Positions 11,880-23,460 of a stretch of 64,000 nucleotides of DNA are shown piece after piece. Source of the stretch: Saururus chinensis (taxonomy: Eukaryota > Streptophyta > Magnoliopsida > Piperales > Saururaceae); contig CP141140.1 of NCBI GenBank assembly GCA_035235625.1, forward strand, positions 14,156,685 through 14,220,684, given 5' to 3'. Below the pieces are notes generated by a model, which worked only from the letters and a program-made list of their open reading frames with translations, was not told the origin of the DNA and did no database searches. Position 1 is the stretch's first letter. The number at the start of each line of letters is the position of its first letter. Made by a program: the position numbers and the translations under genes.

Positions 11880-12100
11880 TGATATTTTGCTAAACAAAAG
11901 ACCTTTACCACTTGCTAGAGTTGCCAACGATACCCATTTTATTGTTCTATCGTACTGTTAAGAAGTTTAATGGTATTGATAAATTTATTCGATGGGTAAA
12001 TAAGAGGATAGTTTTATCCGACCGTCATCTTAATGGAAGGTAAAGGAAAAAGTTCTTCCATACTGATTTATCCGTTACCCGTTTGTCATATTTAAAAAGT

Positions 12101-12141
<41 letters not shown>
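12101..12141. repeat. Compound (TA)n(CA)n microsatellite
   Basis: An uninterrupted TA run of about 13 units changes directly into a CA run of about 8 units. Confidence 0.95.
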
Positions 12142-13088
12142 TCATTAGTCTTAAGTGGTTTAATTTCAAAAGAGATTGGCTTATGATCTTTTAGAATAAT
12201 CTTCATGTCATAATTCACCACAGTGATTTACACAACGAATGATATCATTCAAATTCAAATATTTATTAAATTTATTTAATTACTTACGACCTTTATTATA
12301 GTTATTATAAGCTACTACCAGGAAGATAGTTTACTCTTTCTAGCATTTCATATCTAATTTTATTTTTTTAATAAAAAAAATATATATTTATAATTTATAT
12401 TTTATATTCTCTTAAACTCACCGCGCTTTGATGTTTCCTATTTGGTTGTTTTGTTTAATTTTTATGGTCTCATTAGGTCACAATTCATCTTTAATCATAT
12501 GTGATAAAATCTTAACTAACTACATAGACACTTTGTACAAAATATTTTTGCAATTCTCAGGTTAATTTAGATTCCATTTTGATAACTCAAACACATGAGT
12601 CTTTTTTTGTTTTTGATAATTAAACTTGTGGAATGTTTGGTTATAAAAAGAAATAATTGGTAGGTTTGGAGTAGGATTGCTGAGTCAGCTCTATTCTACT
12701 TGAGGCTAAACTCAAGTTAGCTCAAATCAAAGTTTGAACTTGGGCTAATGGAACCAAACTCTTGTTTGGCCCATCTCGAATAGTTTTGTTTGAGTGGTTG
12801 TTGGCTTAACTTTGAATGAGTTGTATAAGAAGTTTATTTTGAAATTTGGTATATGTTGATTGGAATCATGATTATGTTATAAATCATGTTTATATTTGAG
12901 ATTACAAAATTTAAAATGATTTATTTATTTAAATAGGTTGGAATCAATAAGTTTTGAATGACTAAATAGGTTTAAATGAAACTTTGAATAGGTTTAAGTA
13001 AAACTTTATCTAAAATATGGGGAACTATTTTAAAATTTTTAGGTAATGATGTCATCATCAGGTCAACCCGGGTTAACTTAGCCTAGCC
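12142..13088. other. AT-rich intergenic, no gene recognised
   Basis: No open frame, repeat boundary or RNA gene was recognised. The stretch from about 12680 has repeated words such as AACTCAAG, AAATAGGTT and GGTTTAA and may be old repeat sequence. Confidence 0.35.
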
Positions 13089-13678
13089 CAATGTTTTAAA
13101 AACCGGCCCGGCCATTGACTCGGATTGGTCATCGGGCTAGGTGAATTGAGTTCAACTGCAGCTCAACCTGGGCTGACCTAATTTTCTCATATATTAGATT
13201 AAATATAAAGTTAGGTATAATATTCACACAAAATCTTTATAACTCAGTCAGTAAAGCGTAAATGTTATTTTTATCACTACCTGGGTTCGAATCCCATTGT
13301 GGAGAATTTTTTTGGAACAATGTAAAGTAGATAAATATTAAATAAAATAAAAATATGTATAAACAAAGTTGTTACAGCCTAGTGGGTTAGGCTTGCTGAT
13401 GGACTCTCACAAAATGTGAGATTGAAACCTGTCTCCAACATAATTTTTTTTCATGAGAGTATTAAACTGGTATGACCCGACCAGCGGGTTGGTGGTTCAA
13501 TCGGCCGAGTCATGTTGACCCGATCGAGTTAGCTTAACCCGTTAAAGTAGATGAATCGGCTCGATTTATCAACTGGGTCCAATTGAGCCCTGTCTGATCG
13601 GCTGGGCCGGGCCGGTTTCTAAAATATTGGCCTGGCCACTAATCTGGGTTAGGGTCCTGACTCAGTTTTAAAACATTG
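13089..13678. mobile_element. Non-autonomous element with CAATGTTTTAAAA ends and a tRNA-like internal block
   Basis: The termini are CAATGTTTTAAAAACCGGCC and, inverted, CAATGTTTTAAAACTGAGTC. Subterminal GGCCCGGCC and GGGCCGGGCC words add further symmetry. Inside, TAACTCAGTCAGTAAAGC (13240-13257) and GGTTCGAATCC (13284-13294) have the order of RNA polymerase III A and B boxes. A weaker pair follows (TAGTGGGTTAGGC, then GAGATTGAAACC, about 13380-13430). No transposase frame and no clear target duplication were seen. It is either a MITE with captured tRNA-like sequence or a composite with a tRNA-derived SINE. Confidence 0.55.
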
Positions 13679-13863
13679 CTTCAAAAAGATACTAATGGAT
13701 AATGTGCATCACTATATGTGGTCTCCTTTATGCCTTTAATACACCTTTAAAAACAGCTGGCCATGAGAAGACAATTATTATTCTCACATAGATTCTTCTC
13801 AAACAAGTAGATGGATATCTTGAAGCTGGACTCATATAATAAGAAATAATTATTGGAAAATAA

Positions 13864-13867
<4 letters not shown>

Positions 13868-13909
<42 letters not shown>
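13868..13909. repeat. (TA)n microsatellite
   Basis: An uninterrupted AT dinucleotide run of about 42 bp. Confidence 0.95.
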
Positions 13910-13911
<2 letters not shown>

Positions 13912-14258
13912 TCATGTTCAATATTTACAATTTATTTGCAACAACTATAAATAACAGTAGTAATGATGTTAGTTGTTTACTTTAGTAATACCTAATTAAG
14001 TAAATAAAAAATATTTATTTTAACCTTTTTTATCACATTTTAAAAAATATAATGGATAATAGTTATCCGATTAACCGGCCGATTATTAACGGAATGAACA
14101 GTTATGGAAGTACCTATACTGTTTACTTAATGGAACGGTTATAGATAAAAATTTGAGAAATTGTTATGGTTATGGAATATGTTATATTGTAATTGTATCG
14201 TTCCTTTGGCAACCCTACCACCTGCCCTCCATAGACAAAAAGTGATGTTGGAATTTTT

Positions 14259-14499
14259 CGGTGTAGAAAAAAGTAATTATTTGGGATGTGACACATTTTT
14301 CATAATTTGAAACAAATTATTTTGTCCCAAACTTTGACGCTTTTGCAACAAAATGTGTTTTGGTACAAAATATATTTTGAGACGAGCTTTTTCAACAACT
14401 TTGCCACAAATATAATTTTGTTGCAAAAAAATTTTTGCAACAATTTTATATCTTTTGCCACAAATTTGGTCGTCCCAAAAATGCAATTTTTTTGTAGTG
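14259..14499. mobile_element. CACTA-like MITE
   Basis: The right end reads in reverse as CACTACAAAAAAATTGCATT, the CACTACAAAAAA end typical of plant CACTA elements. The left end CGGTGTAGAAAAAAGTAATT is a degenerate inverted match. The inside carries repeated TTTGCAACAAAA/TTTGCCACAAA words, like CACTA subterminal repeats. It is about 240 bp long. The open frames crossing it are repeat artefacts. Confidence 0.6.
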
Positions 14500-16050
14500 A
14501 TCAAGATAGGGTCATACACGTGTGGAGCCAACATATATTGAAAGGGAATTGGCAAGATGGCGGAGTACTAAATTTTGGGGTTATTTTATCCTTAGACCTA
14601 CTAACGTTCATGAATTATCATTTGTTAATCTTAGGTTGAAATTTTATGTTCTGAAGTATCTAAATTAGCCCAAGTTTCATTGGAGCCTTCATTCTTGTGA
14701 TATTTGCCACCAATTCCCTTTATTATGTACTCATCAGATATCATGGGGAAAAAAATCCTCTCCTTTCAAGAAGAGGATTGTGGAATCAACATGCTTAAAA
14801 ATGGGTAGTCAAAATATGAAAAGATGAAGAAACAAAAGACAAAAAATGTCAATGTGAAATGATATGGAAATTTGAGAAAAAGGGGATTAAAAAATTATAT
14901 AGCATCAAAAGGACATCTTGGGTGTTATTTAGAAGCTTGTTGTATTGATATTTCTAATAGAAAATTATTATTCAATATTTATAAAAAAATATACTAGGTA
15001 GATATGATATCGTATTACTACATAAAGCGCTAAGAGTAATAATAGTTTTTTACCAAATTTTATTTATCACCCTCAAATTTTCTATAATGCTTATAAATAT
15101 AAGTCTAAATTAGTGTAAGGTTTGGGTGTATTTTAGTAAAACCTTTTTACTTAGATGGAAAAGTTATCCTACAATGTAATGTGTCAGCGGGGAATTGGTT
15201 ATAGTGACACGACATAGGCCTCACTATTAATATTATGTCATTTCAAAGTTTGGAATGTTATATCACGTGCTATCAACCTTAAATTTGCTTGTTATTAATC
15301 CTGTTGGCAAATTCTTGATAAGCTCTATCAAATAAGACCCATACGAACTTATTTTCTAAAAAAAAAATTAAATTTGGCATATATGAGATGAACTTCTTGA
15401 CTTTTTTCTATAAAAAAACATAATTGGTTTTGAAAATAAAAATTAACCCTAATTTTTAGAAATAATAGCCACTATTAAAATATTGACTATTTTTAGCATA
15501 AGATTGGCTGATATACAAGATGAGAAGCCATGTTCTTCCCAATTATGTATCTTTTAATGTAACATTAAATTCTTATGCTAAAGTAAAAATATGTTACACA
15601 TCTAGTGTGCCTATATCTTTTATAAAATAATTATATTTCCCTCCAACAATGACTCAGTACCAGTCAAAAGAGGTTAAATGAGAAGTGAGTAATGAGGTGT
15701 ACGAAGTCTTTTTATAGTGACATTAATGTAATTTGGTACATGTTCACATCTGACCATTGTGGGGCATGATGAATTATGACAACGCCAAAATTTACGTGAT
15801 TCATTTGGTGCAACATATATGTTTCCATTTTACCTGCAACTGTTTGAAGCGGGTACCAACTTCAGATGGTGTAGGGAATAGGAAGGACCACATCTTTAGG
15901 GAGACGAAATTGTCTTGGCAGCCAAATTATTATTTTTTTAAATATGGAAGAAAAAGTTTGTAATGGTTGCCAAGTCATTTCAGGGATGAATTTGGAATGA
16001 CTTTTGGTGGAATTTATGTAGTCCATCGATTGAAGTAAATCATACATTGG
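14500..16050. other. AT-rich intergenic, no gene recognised
   Basis: Only short unsupported open frames occur (for example 15757-15963). No repeat boundary or RNA gene was recognised. Confidence 0.4.
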
Positions 16051-16206
16051 AGAAAAAATTTAGTGTGCATCGTACACCATGTTGGTTGTGTATTGAACTA
16101 TTTATCAAATAACCCATCAATATAATATATGAGACATAGGGGCACTAACTGTTATAATCAGTTGTGTCTTGAATAGTGTGAATAACACACACCCAAAAAA
16201 AATTCC
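16051..16206. mobile_element. Hairpin MITE, GGCCGTGTATTTCACC family, copy 2 (diverged)
   Basis: The left arm AGAAAAAATTTAGTGTGCAT then CCATGTTGGTTGTGTATTGA matches copy 1 at 5776 with substitutions. The loop again has AACCCATCAATAT where copy 1 has AACTCATCAGCAT. The right arm is more decayed (GTGTCTTGAATAGTGTGAAT, then ACACACACCCAAAAAAAATT). Confidence 0.6.
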
Positions 16207-16650
16207 ACACATTGAGCACATAACAATCTCTGGATGGATACAAATGGCTGCAACTTCATTTGGACCCCATGAGGGATTATGAAAGCCCCAGTACAGCTTC
16301 TGTCGAGTCGGAAAAGCTGGCAGTTGGACCGGATATACCGAGAAAGGCCTTTTTTTCCCGATTCATAAATTAACGGTTGAAGTTGAAGTGAAATTTGGAC
16401 GGCAGACACCTTCAGACCTTCTTCCTTTTATAATTCCCCCTTAGTTCCATGATAGCTTGATGGCTACAATAAAATAAATGGTTTCGGCAAGCTGCTTAGA
16501 CAAGTCATTGTGACTGCCCATTAGTTCGCTGCCTGTTGTGTTCATTTGCCTTCTTCGTATAAAAATCAGTGAAAGAGGACACAATTACTTTCGGCTCCCA
16601 ACAACTACAAGTCTCCAACCAAACACCAATAAGAGGGAGGAGTTGACAAT
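16207..16650. other. Intergenic, no gene recognised
   Basis: It contains a short minus-strand open frame (16158-16409) that runs out of the MITE and has no recognisable domain. Confidence 0.35.
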
Positions 16651-16775
16651 AAACCTAGTGTAAGGAATGTATAGAGCTCTTTATCTATGAGATAAACGAA
16701 TGCACAACTATATACATCGTCCATCTCAAATATAAAAAATTCTCATATAAGTTTTTTATGTTGGGCTCATGGTAG
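16651..16775. mobile_element. MITE with GAGCCCAACRTAARGAA-type ends
   Basis: The left end CCTAGTGTAAGGAATGTATA and the right end, inverted CCATGAGCCCAACATAAAAA, flank an inner inverted pair (CTTTATCTATGAGATAAACG). It is the same family as 7518-7662 and 24848-25003. Confidence 0.5.
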
Positions 16776-17778
16776 AGTAGACTATTAAACACTCCTAAAA
16801 AATGATGTGTATTTAGTGGAAACAACCTTTATATCTTTCTTTATTATTTTAAAGAAGATAGCGTCAACAGTTGGTAATACTAAGAATTGATCAATGTTCT
16901 TTCTTCCTAGAAAGTGTGTAAGAGCTGTATGGAAGAATGGAATTATTTATACACATCTGGCTGTTCAAAAAGTTCTGTCCCTCTCAAGCCTCGACTTTTT
17001 CCTGGTTTAGACTGTTGTTTCTACATTATAAACTCGTAGTGTGTACACAATCTTTTTTAAGTACAAAGTTGATGGCTCTCTAGTCTCCGTTTTTTTGTTT
17101 TTTTGGCATTATTCTAGTCTGGTCACCTATATTAATTGCATAAAATGAAGTTAATGAAACCCCTTCAGGGTTGACCCGGTAAGTAGCCTCTTCACGAGGA
17201 TTCCCTCCCCCCTGCCACCGTTCCCCCGCCGAACTACCTTCTAGACTCTTGCCTTCCTCCCTTCGACGTGTATTATGGCATTCTGGAATCCTGTCAAACT
17301 GAAAACCATGCATGATGGGTTTCGCCACAATTCAAAAACGGGATCTCTCAGGTTTTGAATTCAGGGTAATCAAGTGGGAAACATCTTTGTCTATAGAACC
17401 TAACGCCCGCATGATCAGTTGCAACTTTCAGCATAAAAAACTTCCGGCCACTATTAACCCAGATTCCTGTCTGCTCATATTGAAACATTGAGATTTTTCC
17501 TCTAAAAACAATTCGAATGAGAAGAAGTCCACAGCAATTACAAATGAGTATGCGCAGTGAATGCCATAGTAAATGATGCAGTCTTTTTATTGTTTGTCTG
17601 TTACAAAAATCTGACAGAAGCTGTTTCGTTGTGTGACACGAACTCCCTAAAATTCATACTCTGTATCTGTGTGCTCCCTTATGTACAAATAGCATTTACT
17701 TAAAACAAAAACGAAGAACCTAACCAAAAATGGATCGAAAATATACTCTAGCAGAAATAAACTTTGTGTTGATATACT
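16776..17778. other. Intergenic and 3' flank of the glutaredoxin-like gene
   Basis: A short minus-strand open frame (17080-17328) is unrecognised. A minus-strand AATAAA (17586-17591) about 190 bp past the stop at 17779 could be the polyadenylation signal of the neighbouring gene. Confidence 0.35.
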
Positions 17779-19149
17779 CTAACAGCAGCAAATAGGACAT
17801 CTGATGATACCATTCTCATTGCAATCAGGGCAACGTTGGAACTCTCCGCTCACTTCCCCCTCATCTTCAAAGTAGACCTTGCAGCTTCCGTAACAAGTCT
17901 CGCAGTTCACGAACCTGACATCCCCACAGGCCCCGCAGGCAGCCCCGCGTTCCTCCACCTTGTCACACCCTCGAAGGATCTCCTCCAGTTCCCCTGCCTC
18001 ATGGAGCTGCATCACCTCCTCCGCCCCGCCCAGGTCCCTCCCCTTCACGAACAGCCTCGGCAGCCTCCACCCGCCCTCTCTTCCCGCTATCTCGATTAAT
18101 TCGTCTTTGAACCTCTGGTGCATCGAAACATCCCTCTCGTCCACCCGCACCCCGTACCCGTTAAGGATCAGCCTCACCCCGCAGCAGTCCTCGTACGTTT
18201 TCCTCACCCCTCGCAGGCTTGTGAAGTAGAACACCACGATGTCTTCCCCGCCCGCCGGGAATTTTTTTGTCTGCGACCTCTGCAGCCTCTTCTTATTGAT
18301 CTTCTCCTGGAATTCGCTCACCCTGGCCTTCACGATTCCGGTTTTGTTGTCGCCCGATTCATTGTGGGCGCCTCGAGCTGGGACAAGCGGGGGCTTCTCT
18401 GAATTGGGTTCTTCTGGGTCCGGGCGCGGCGGAGGCGGCTTTGGTGGCCTGGAGGGGCGGAGGGTAAAGGCACCGTTCTTGGGGGAGAGCTCTGCCAGGG
18501 CCTTCCTGAAGCTAGCAATAATGTCCGGGTCGAAATCCGAGAAGAGCGAGTCGTCAGGGCTCATCTGCAGCCAGCTGACGTGGCCCGGCGAGGCCGCCCC
18601 GCTCTCCGGCACGGAGTTGGGGACCGTCTTGGCCGGCCTAGGAACTGCACCCTCCATGGCCGGAAAACGGTCTGAGAAGGCGTGGAAGGAGAAGGAGCGG
18701 TCGACACCGATGGCGGTGGGGATGCGGAAGGGGCTGGAGTCGTCGAGGTCCTCCATGAGCTCCCAGGCGTTGATGGTCTCGGGCTCGTCGGGAGGGGTAA
18801 GGGTGGGCGTCCTGGGGAACCTGGTGATCCTCCGCTCCATGGATGTCGACCAGGCCCTGGCCTTGAGGACCTCCACAGCGAAGTCAGGCACGTCCTCGCT
18901 GCCCTGCTTCCCCTCCTCCTGGTCCCTGGTCGTCGTGTTCTCCACTTCCAGATGGGTGGTGACTCCATTATAGTGGTGGTGATCGAGCTTGAGAGAGCCG
19001 AGGGTGGTGGAGGTCAGGGCCACCAAGTGGTAGGTCTCACTGATCGTCTGGGCCGCTCGGGGGAGGGAGTGGCTCCGGACCAGAGGCGGAGGTGGAAAGT
19101 GGTCGGACTGCCGGTCCCGACGGGCTTGCTTGGAGCTGGTGCAACCCAT
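17779..19149 (-). CDS. Glutaredoxin-domain cysteine-rich protein (456 aa)
   Basis: An intronless gene. The frame is open 46 codons further upstream, but the start chosen is the Met that gives MGCTSSKQARR, a typical plant N-myristoylation start (Gly2, Cys3). A long Ser/Pro/Asp-rich linker follows, with FPRTPTLTPP and a DEPETINAWELMEDLDD motif usual in this family. A glutaredoxin-like fold covers about residues 303-395 (DIVVFYFTSLRGVRKTYEDC; WRLPRLFVKGRDLGGAEEV). The C-terminal 55 residues hold four CxxC pairs (CGAC, CETC, CPDC, CPIC), a zinc-finger-like module. The dithiol CPYC site of classical glutaredoxins is replaced by SLRG, as is normal for this plant-specific family, so redox catalysis is doubtful. 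A membrane-anchored regulatory role is inference. GC content is much higher than in the flanks. Confidence 0.9.
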   Translation of the reverse strand: MGCTSSKQARRDRQSDHFPPPPLVRSHSLPRAAQTISETYHLVALTSTTLGSLKLDHHHYNGVTTHLEVENTTTRDQEEGKQGSEDVPDFAVEVLKARAWSTSMERRITRFPRTPTLTPPDEPETINAWELMEDLDDSSPFRIPTAIGVDRSFSFHAFSDRFPAMEGAVPRPAKTVPNSVPESGAASPGHVSWLQMSPDDSLFSDFDPDIIASFRKALAELSPKNGAFTLRPSRPPKPPPPRPDPEEPNSEKPPLVPARGAHNESGDNKTGIVKARVSEFQEKINKKRLQRSQTKKFPAGGEDIVVFYFTSLRGVRKTYEDCCGVRLILNGYGVRVDERDVSMHQRFKDELIEIAGREGGWRLPRLFVKGRDLGGAEEVMQLHEAGELEEILRGCDKVEERGAACGACGDVRFVNCETCYGSCKVYFEDEGEVSGEFQRCPDCNENGIIRCPICCC

Positions 19150-22100
19150 ACGCGGGGAAGACGGTTGCTTGACTACAGAGAGATGGGAACGGGATGGTGG
19201 GGGTTTATGGAAATTGTTCGGCGTCAGTGCAGAAAAAGAGAGGAGAAGAACATTCCAATGCGTAATGATCTGGAAAGAAACACCCAAAGCTGCCGGAAAT
19301 GGCGGAATTCGGGGATGCTTTTCGTATTGTTTAGTAGTGATTATTAAAATAATTAAACAAGGAAAACATAAACAGAATGCTCGAGCTACAAAATTTTGCC
19401 GTCAAAATTCATAACATTGAACTTGTTTCAAAATCTTACAACTCGATGTTTATGAAGAAGAAAGAATAAGAGGAGGAGGAGGAAGAACAACGCACGTAAT
19501 TCTTTGTAAGAAGAAATAACGCAAATCAATTGTGGAAAAGGAACGTTACGAAAATGAACGACTCGTAAAATTAAGTACGAAATAAAAAAAACTGCATTGG
19601 CTATTTAAGTAGACCAAGCATCAGCTCTTTGATCCACGTAATAGTAAACCGGAAAATAACGTTGAATCCAATTCCAACCCCTTAAATGCTGAATCTGCAA
19701 GCTTGAATTGCATCTTTAGTTCCTGGAGCTGCCCCTGCTCTGTTTCGTACAATGGAGAAGAGGGCGACTTAATCAAAACGAACTGCGCAATTAATAACAG
19801 AAAGGGAAGAAGGAGAAGAAGCAATAACTATTGATCAAACGCATGTTTGAAATCGAGCCAAGAAACTGGACTGCAGTTAAGGAGCGCAGAAAACAGAAAC
19901 TGTCCGCAAGCTAAGAGAAGCACGCTGATGGGCGAATGGATCAGGAGCAGAACAAATCTCGCCGAAATTGTCGCTGGGAAGACGTGTTCAAAGTCTCAGA
20001 ACCGAAGGCTGAATCGAAATTGTAGGAGGGCATCCGACCGAATTAGGGATCTTCAAAAAATCACAAAAAAAAACAGCGGTAGGTGAGTGTTTTTATTATC
20101 TTTCAAAAATAAAATACTAAAAGGCAAAATTTAATGGGGAGGAGAATGAAAGAGACCATGGAATGGAAGACCTCACTCGCGCGCCACGGAATCCCCGGTC
20201 AAACTGGCGCGTGTCGTTTTCCTGGTGACTTTGGTTTTTTGACTTGGGCCGATGGCGGTGGCCCGAGGCTTGCCAGAGTTCGCGAGTTACATAGCGACGG
20301 CGAGTCTCTTATCGGGCGGTCACTATGATATCAATATTTGATACACCTTAAAAAATTTCACTTAGGACGTGGTAATACAGAGATCTTAGTAATAAGGTCT
20401 TTATATACACCGTACTAAATCGCTGGAAGCAAGAAGGTTTGAACTAGAAAGGCATTCAATTTGTATTGGATTTTAAGAGAATTGCAAATATGCTTCACTG
20501 TCAAACTATCAAGTTGTTAAGTCGAGTTCATAAGGTTTTTATATGAATTACAAATATCCTTGTCATACTTAATATCTAAATGATACATAGGGGTGCAATT
20601 GACATTTATTTATTTGGTATTTGTTTTTATCTATAACTATTTAAATATCATTATTTTTTGTTCATCCCTAATGCAGACAATTACAAAAAAGGGTTGTATG
20701 TGATCGCAATCATCTTCGTCTGTCAACTATATTTTTTTATTATTATTACTTATAATTAATGCTAAATTATTAACCTATATTATATAGTCTTCATAAAAAA
20801 ATTGTCAAAATATACATATTATACTCCCACATGTGTTTTATAGAATTATTATTTATTTATTTATTAGTAAGATAAGACCATCTCACCATTATTATGACTT
20901 ATTTTTTAATTATTTTTTTATTAATCACCCTTAGTTTGAGAAAGAAACAGTCTATGAACAACTTTTACCATCATTTTGTTTGTGCCCGTTTGTGTCTATA
21001 CAAGTACATAATTCACATAAAAATAGAAGATTGCTAACAAGCCTTATCCGTTTACACCCCTAAGATTGATATATAATTGTTTGGTTCATTACAATGCCAC
21101 ATACTGCAAACAAGGTATAATAAAATTAGATACACAGTTGTATTCAAACTAGCCATCCTCTTAGCAGTAACCTACTTGATCGCCTTAATTGCAAACAAGG
21201 TGACTTCGTGATCAATGTTGTCATGTGGCAGTGTGACACTTGTTCACAAATAATTAACTAATCAAATTATCAAATTTAACGTTGTTTAGAAATAAAAGCG
21301 TTAAAACTCACATAAAACTTAACATTTGTAACTTTGTACCATTTTAAAGTTTAGCTTCAAGAAAAATATGTGTATTTGAGAATATGGAATGGTTAATGAG
21401 ATAAGTGATCTAAATTAATTAACGAAAGTTTTGCAACTCCGAACGTCAGAGAAGTGCCACGCTAATCCCGTTACCAAAATTCCCACTATCTTTTTCAATA
21501 TACATCAAAATCCCCAGTTAGACATGGTAAAATCCTTTAATCTCCAAAAAACATGAAAATCAGATAGTCCGCAGCTCACTAAACCAACTAATTAACGGTG
21601 GAGTGTCAAGACAGATAAATTATGCTGTCTCGACATGATTTACCCCAACTAATACATTATTTTGGTAATTAAGTGACAAAGAACACTTCATGTTTTTGCG
21701 AAGGCTGTCTGCCAACATATGAGAATGATCCAGACGTGCTACTCACTCCGATTGGTCTCACGGTGGCAACCCATCAACAAACCATAAAGAAGTGGGGCAC
21801 ATGTCTTTGTAGTGCACCCGTGTAGGCCCCATCGATGCCATCCCAAGTGTCTAAAGTCCACATGGCACGAATAGCTCTGTTAAAATAGTTGATGGCAGAT
21901 CGGGAGACCAATGACGCCATTGAAGGCTGTCGCTTTACTTTCTCCATATTTTTAACTTATATCCGCAGACCTACTCGTTTGAACGGTTGAACCTATGGTC
22001 ACCGTAAAGTGGCGAGGCAGGTTGGAGACAAAAACCCACCATTTTGGTCCCATGCGAGGGACCCACCTACCATGAGACTATGTCAAATGTTATAAAGAGG

Positions 22101-23390
22101 AACCGTTGGTTTGGGGGTTAACGAAAGGCCCACTCTATTGAAGCTATGTAACACTAGCCTTCATGCAAAAGGAAGAACCATGAGCAGTAGCCGTAGAGGC
22201 ACGTGAGTCTAAACAATGGGCATGCAATATGGGCTGTGACGTAAACTAGGGACAGTTTAAAGGCCCATGAGAGCTGATTGGTTTAGTCACATTAGCTTGG
22301 GCTTTTGGTCTGGATGGGCTTGGTCGAATTCCGGCTTCTGCTATTCGCACTAAGTGTAATAAATATCCAAGGACTTGGGCTTTCATTTAAAAAGATGTGC
22401 TTGTCTTGGCCCAAGTGGGGCTAGCCCAAGGATGACTGCTCATCCACCAGAAAACGGGCAATGTAGTAGCAGCTGAACCAGAGCTTGTACCCAAAAAAAT
22501 TAAAGTACCAGCCGAGATTTAACACTTAAATGACTTTTTTTTTATAGCACACTTAAATGACTTTTAAGATAACCCAACAATCAAAATCAGATGATGAGAC
22601 AAGGGTTCACTGATTTGACCCATCACTCAAAACTCATAGTCTACATCGAGAGAAAAAAAATTTAGAAGCAGTGGGTTATCATCATTTAAGGTAAATAGAC
22701 TTTTTACTTTTCAAGTATTAACACAAATATTTGTAATAACTCTGGTTTATTTACACAAATAGACATATACATATAAAAAGCTACACATGTGGTAACTATT
22801 TCTACTATATTCTTATTGCACTTAATTTCTAATAACTCATGCCTAACCTCCAATTTCACCTCCTATCCCCGTTTCATTTTACCTCCAGCTTCCCCTTCAC
22901 CCTCATTAGTCATTACTATCGCTTACCTTACCTTCCCCTCTATTGCTTCCTCCCCCGCTTCAGCCCCCACCTCTTTCTCTTTCTTCTTCTTTATTTTATT
23001 TCTCAGTAAACGATATGACTAGCCACCATAAAAGCTGTAACTGTTTTGGTTGTTATAACTCTAGCCAAGCTAGATTTGGCTTCACTATATGACTTCCATG
23101 ATTTCCTGTTACATCTCCATTTATGATGTTTTTTAACATAAAAATATATATAAATTTTAGAATTTCTATCTTAAAAATGAACCCTAATTCGACTAAGTCA
23201 CGCTAGGATAAGTCAAAATTCAAAAATTTTGAGCTAAACGTCAACAAGGAAATAAGAGATACTTCAAAGTTCAAACGAGCATAAGAATATATGTTTTTAT
23301 TAGAGAATCTGTTTTTTACATAATCTACTGCTGAATTAATCTATCTGAATTGTGTCTTTCTCTACCATTTTCTTTTTTTTTTCGCATACA
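19150..23390. other. Intergenic; 5' flank of the glutaredoxin-like gene
   Basis: The first few hundred bases should contain the promoter and leader of the minus-strand gene. A GC-rich patch at 20140-20330 has a short open frame with no domain. 20340-23390 is AT-rich, with a moderately GC-richer stretch at 21700-22460. No transposon ends, tRNA or domain-bearing frame was recognised. Confidence 0.35.
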
Positions 23391-23460
23391 CTATTCCTCC
23401 CCCATTATATAAGAAAGAAGTCAGCTGGAGAGAGACAGAGAGAGAGAGCACATGGGATCA
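23391..23460 (+). promoter_or_regulatory. Promoter-like TATA box with GA-rich leader, no gene attached
   Basis: CCCCCATTATATAAGAAAG (TATATAAG at 23405-23412) is followed about 30 bp later by GGAGAGAGACAGAGAGAGAG, the layout of a plant core promoter and 5' leader. No protein frame with a recognisable domain and no stable miRNA-type hairpin follows within about 300 bp. It could drive a non-coding transcript or be chance. Confidence 0.25.

Noticed and set aside
13239..13296. A functional tRNA gene
   Set aside because: A and B box words are present, but the acceptor and anticodon stems do not form and there is no terminator T-run at the right place.
18239..19347. Long plus-strand and second minus-strand frames across the glutaredoxin-like gene
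   Set aside because: They are shadows of the high-GC coding exon; the frame with the glutaredoxin fold and CxxC tail accounts for the region.
22422..22442. miR169-like word (AGCCCAAGGATGACTGC)
   Set aside because: It has an extra base and differs at the 3' end from the CAGCCAAGGATGACTTGCCGG family, and no complementary arm forms a good hairpin around it.
23428..23452. miR156-like word in the GA-rich leader (GACAGAGAGAGAGAGCAC)
   Set aside because: It differs from TGACAGAAGAGAGTGAGCAC at several places, is explained by a simple GA repeat, and has no opposing star arm.
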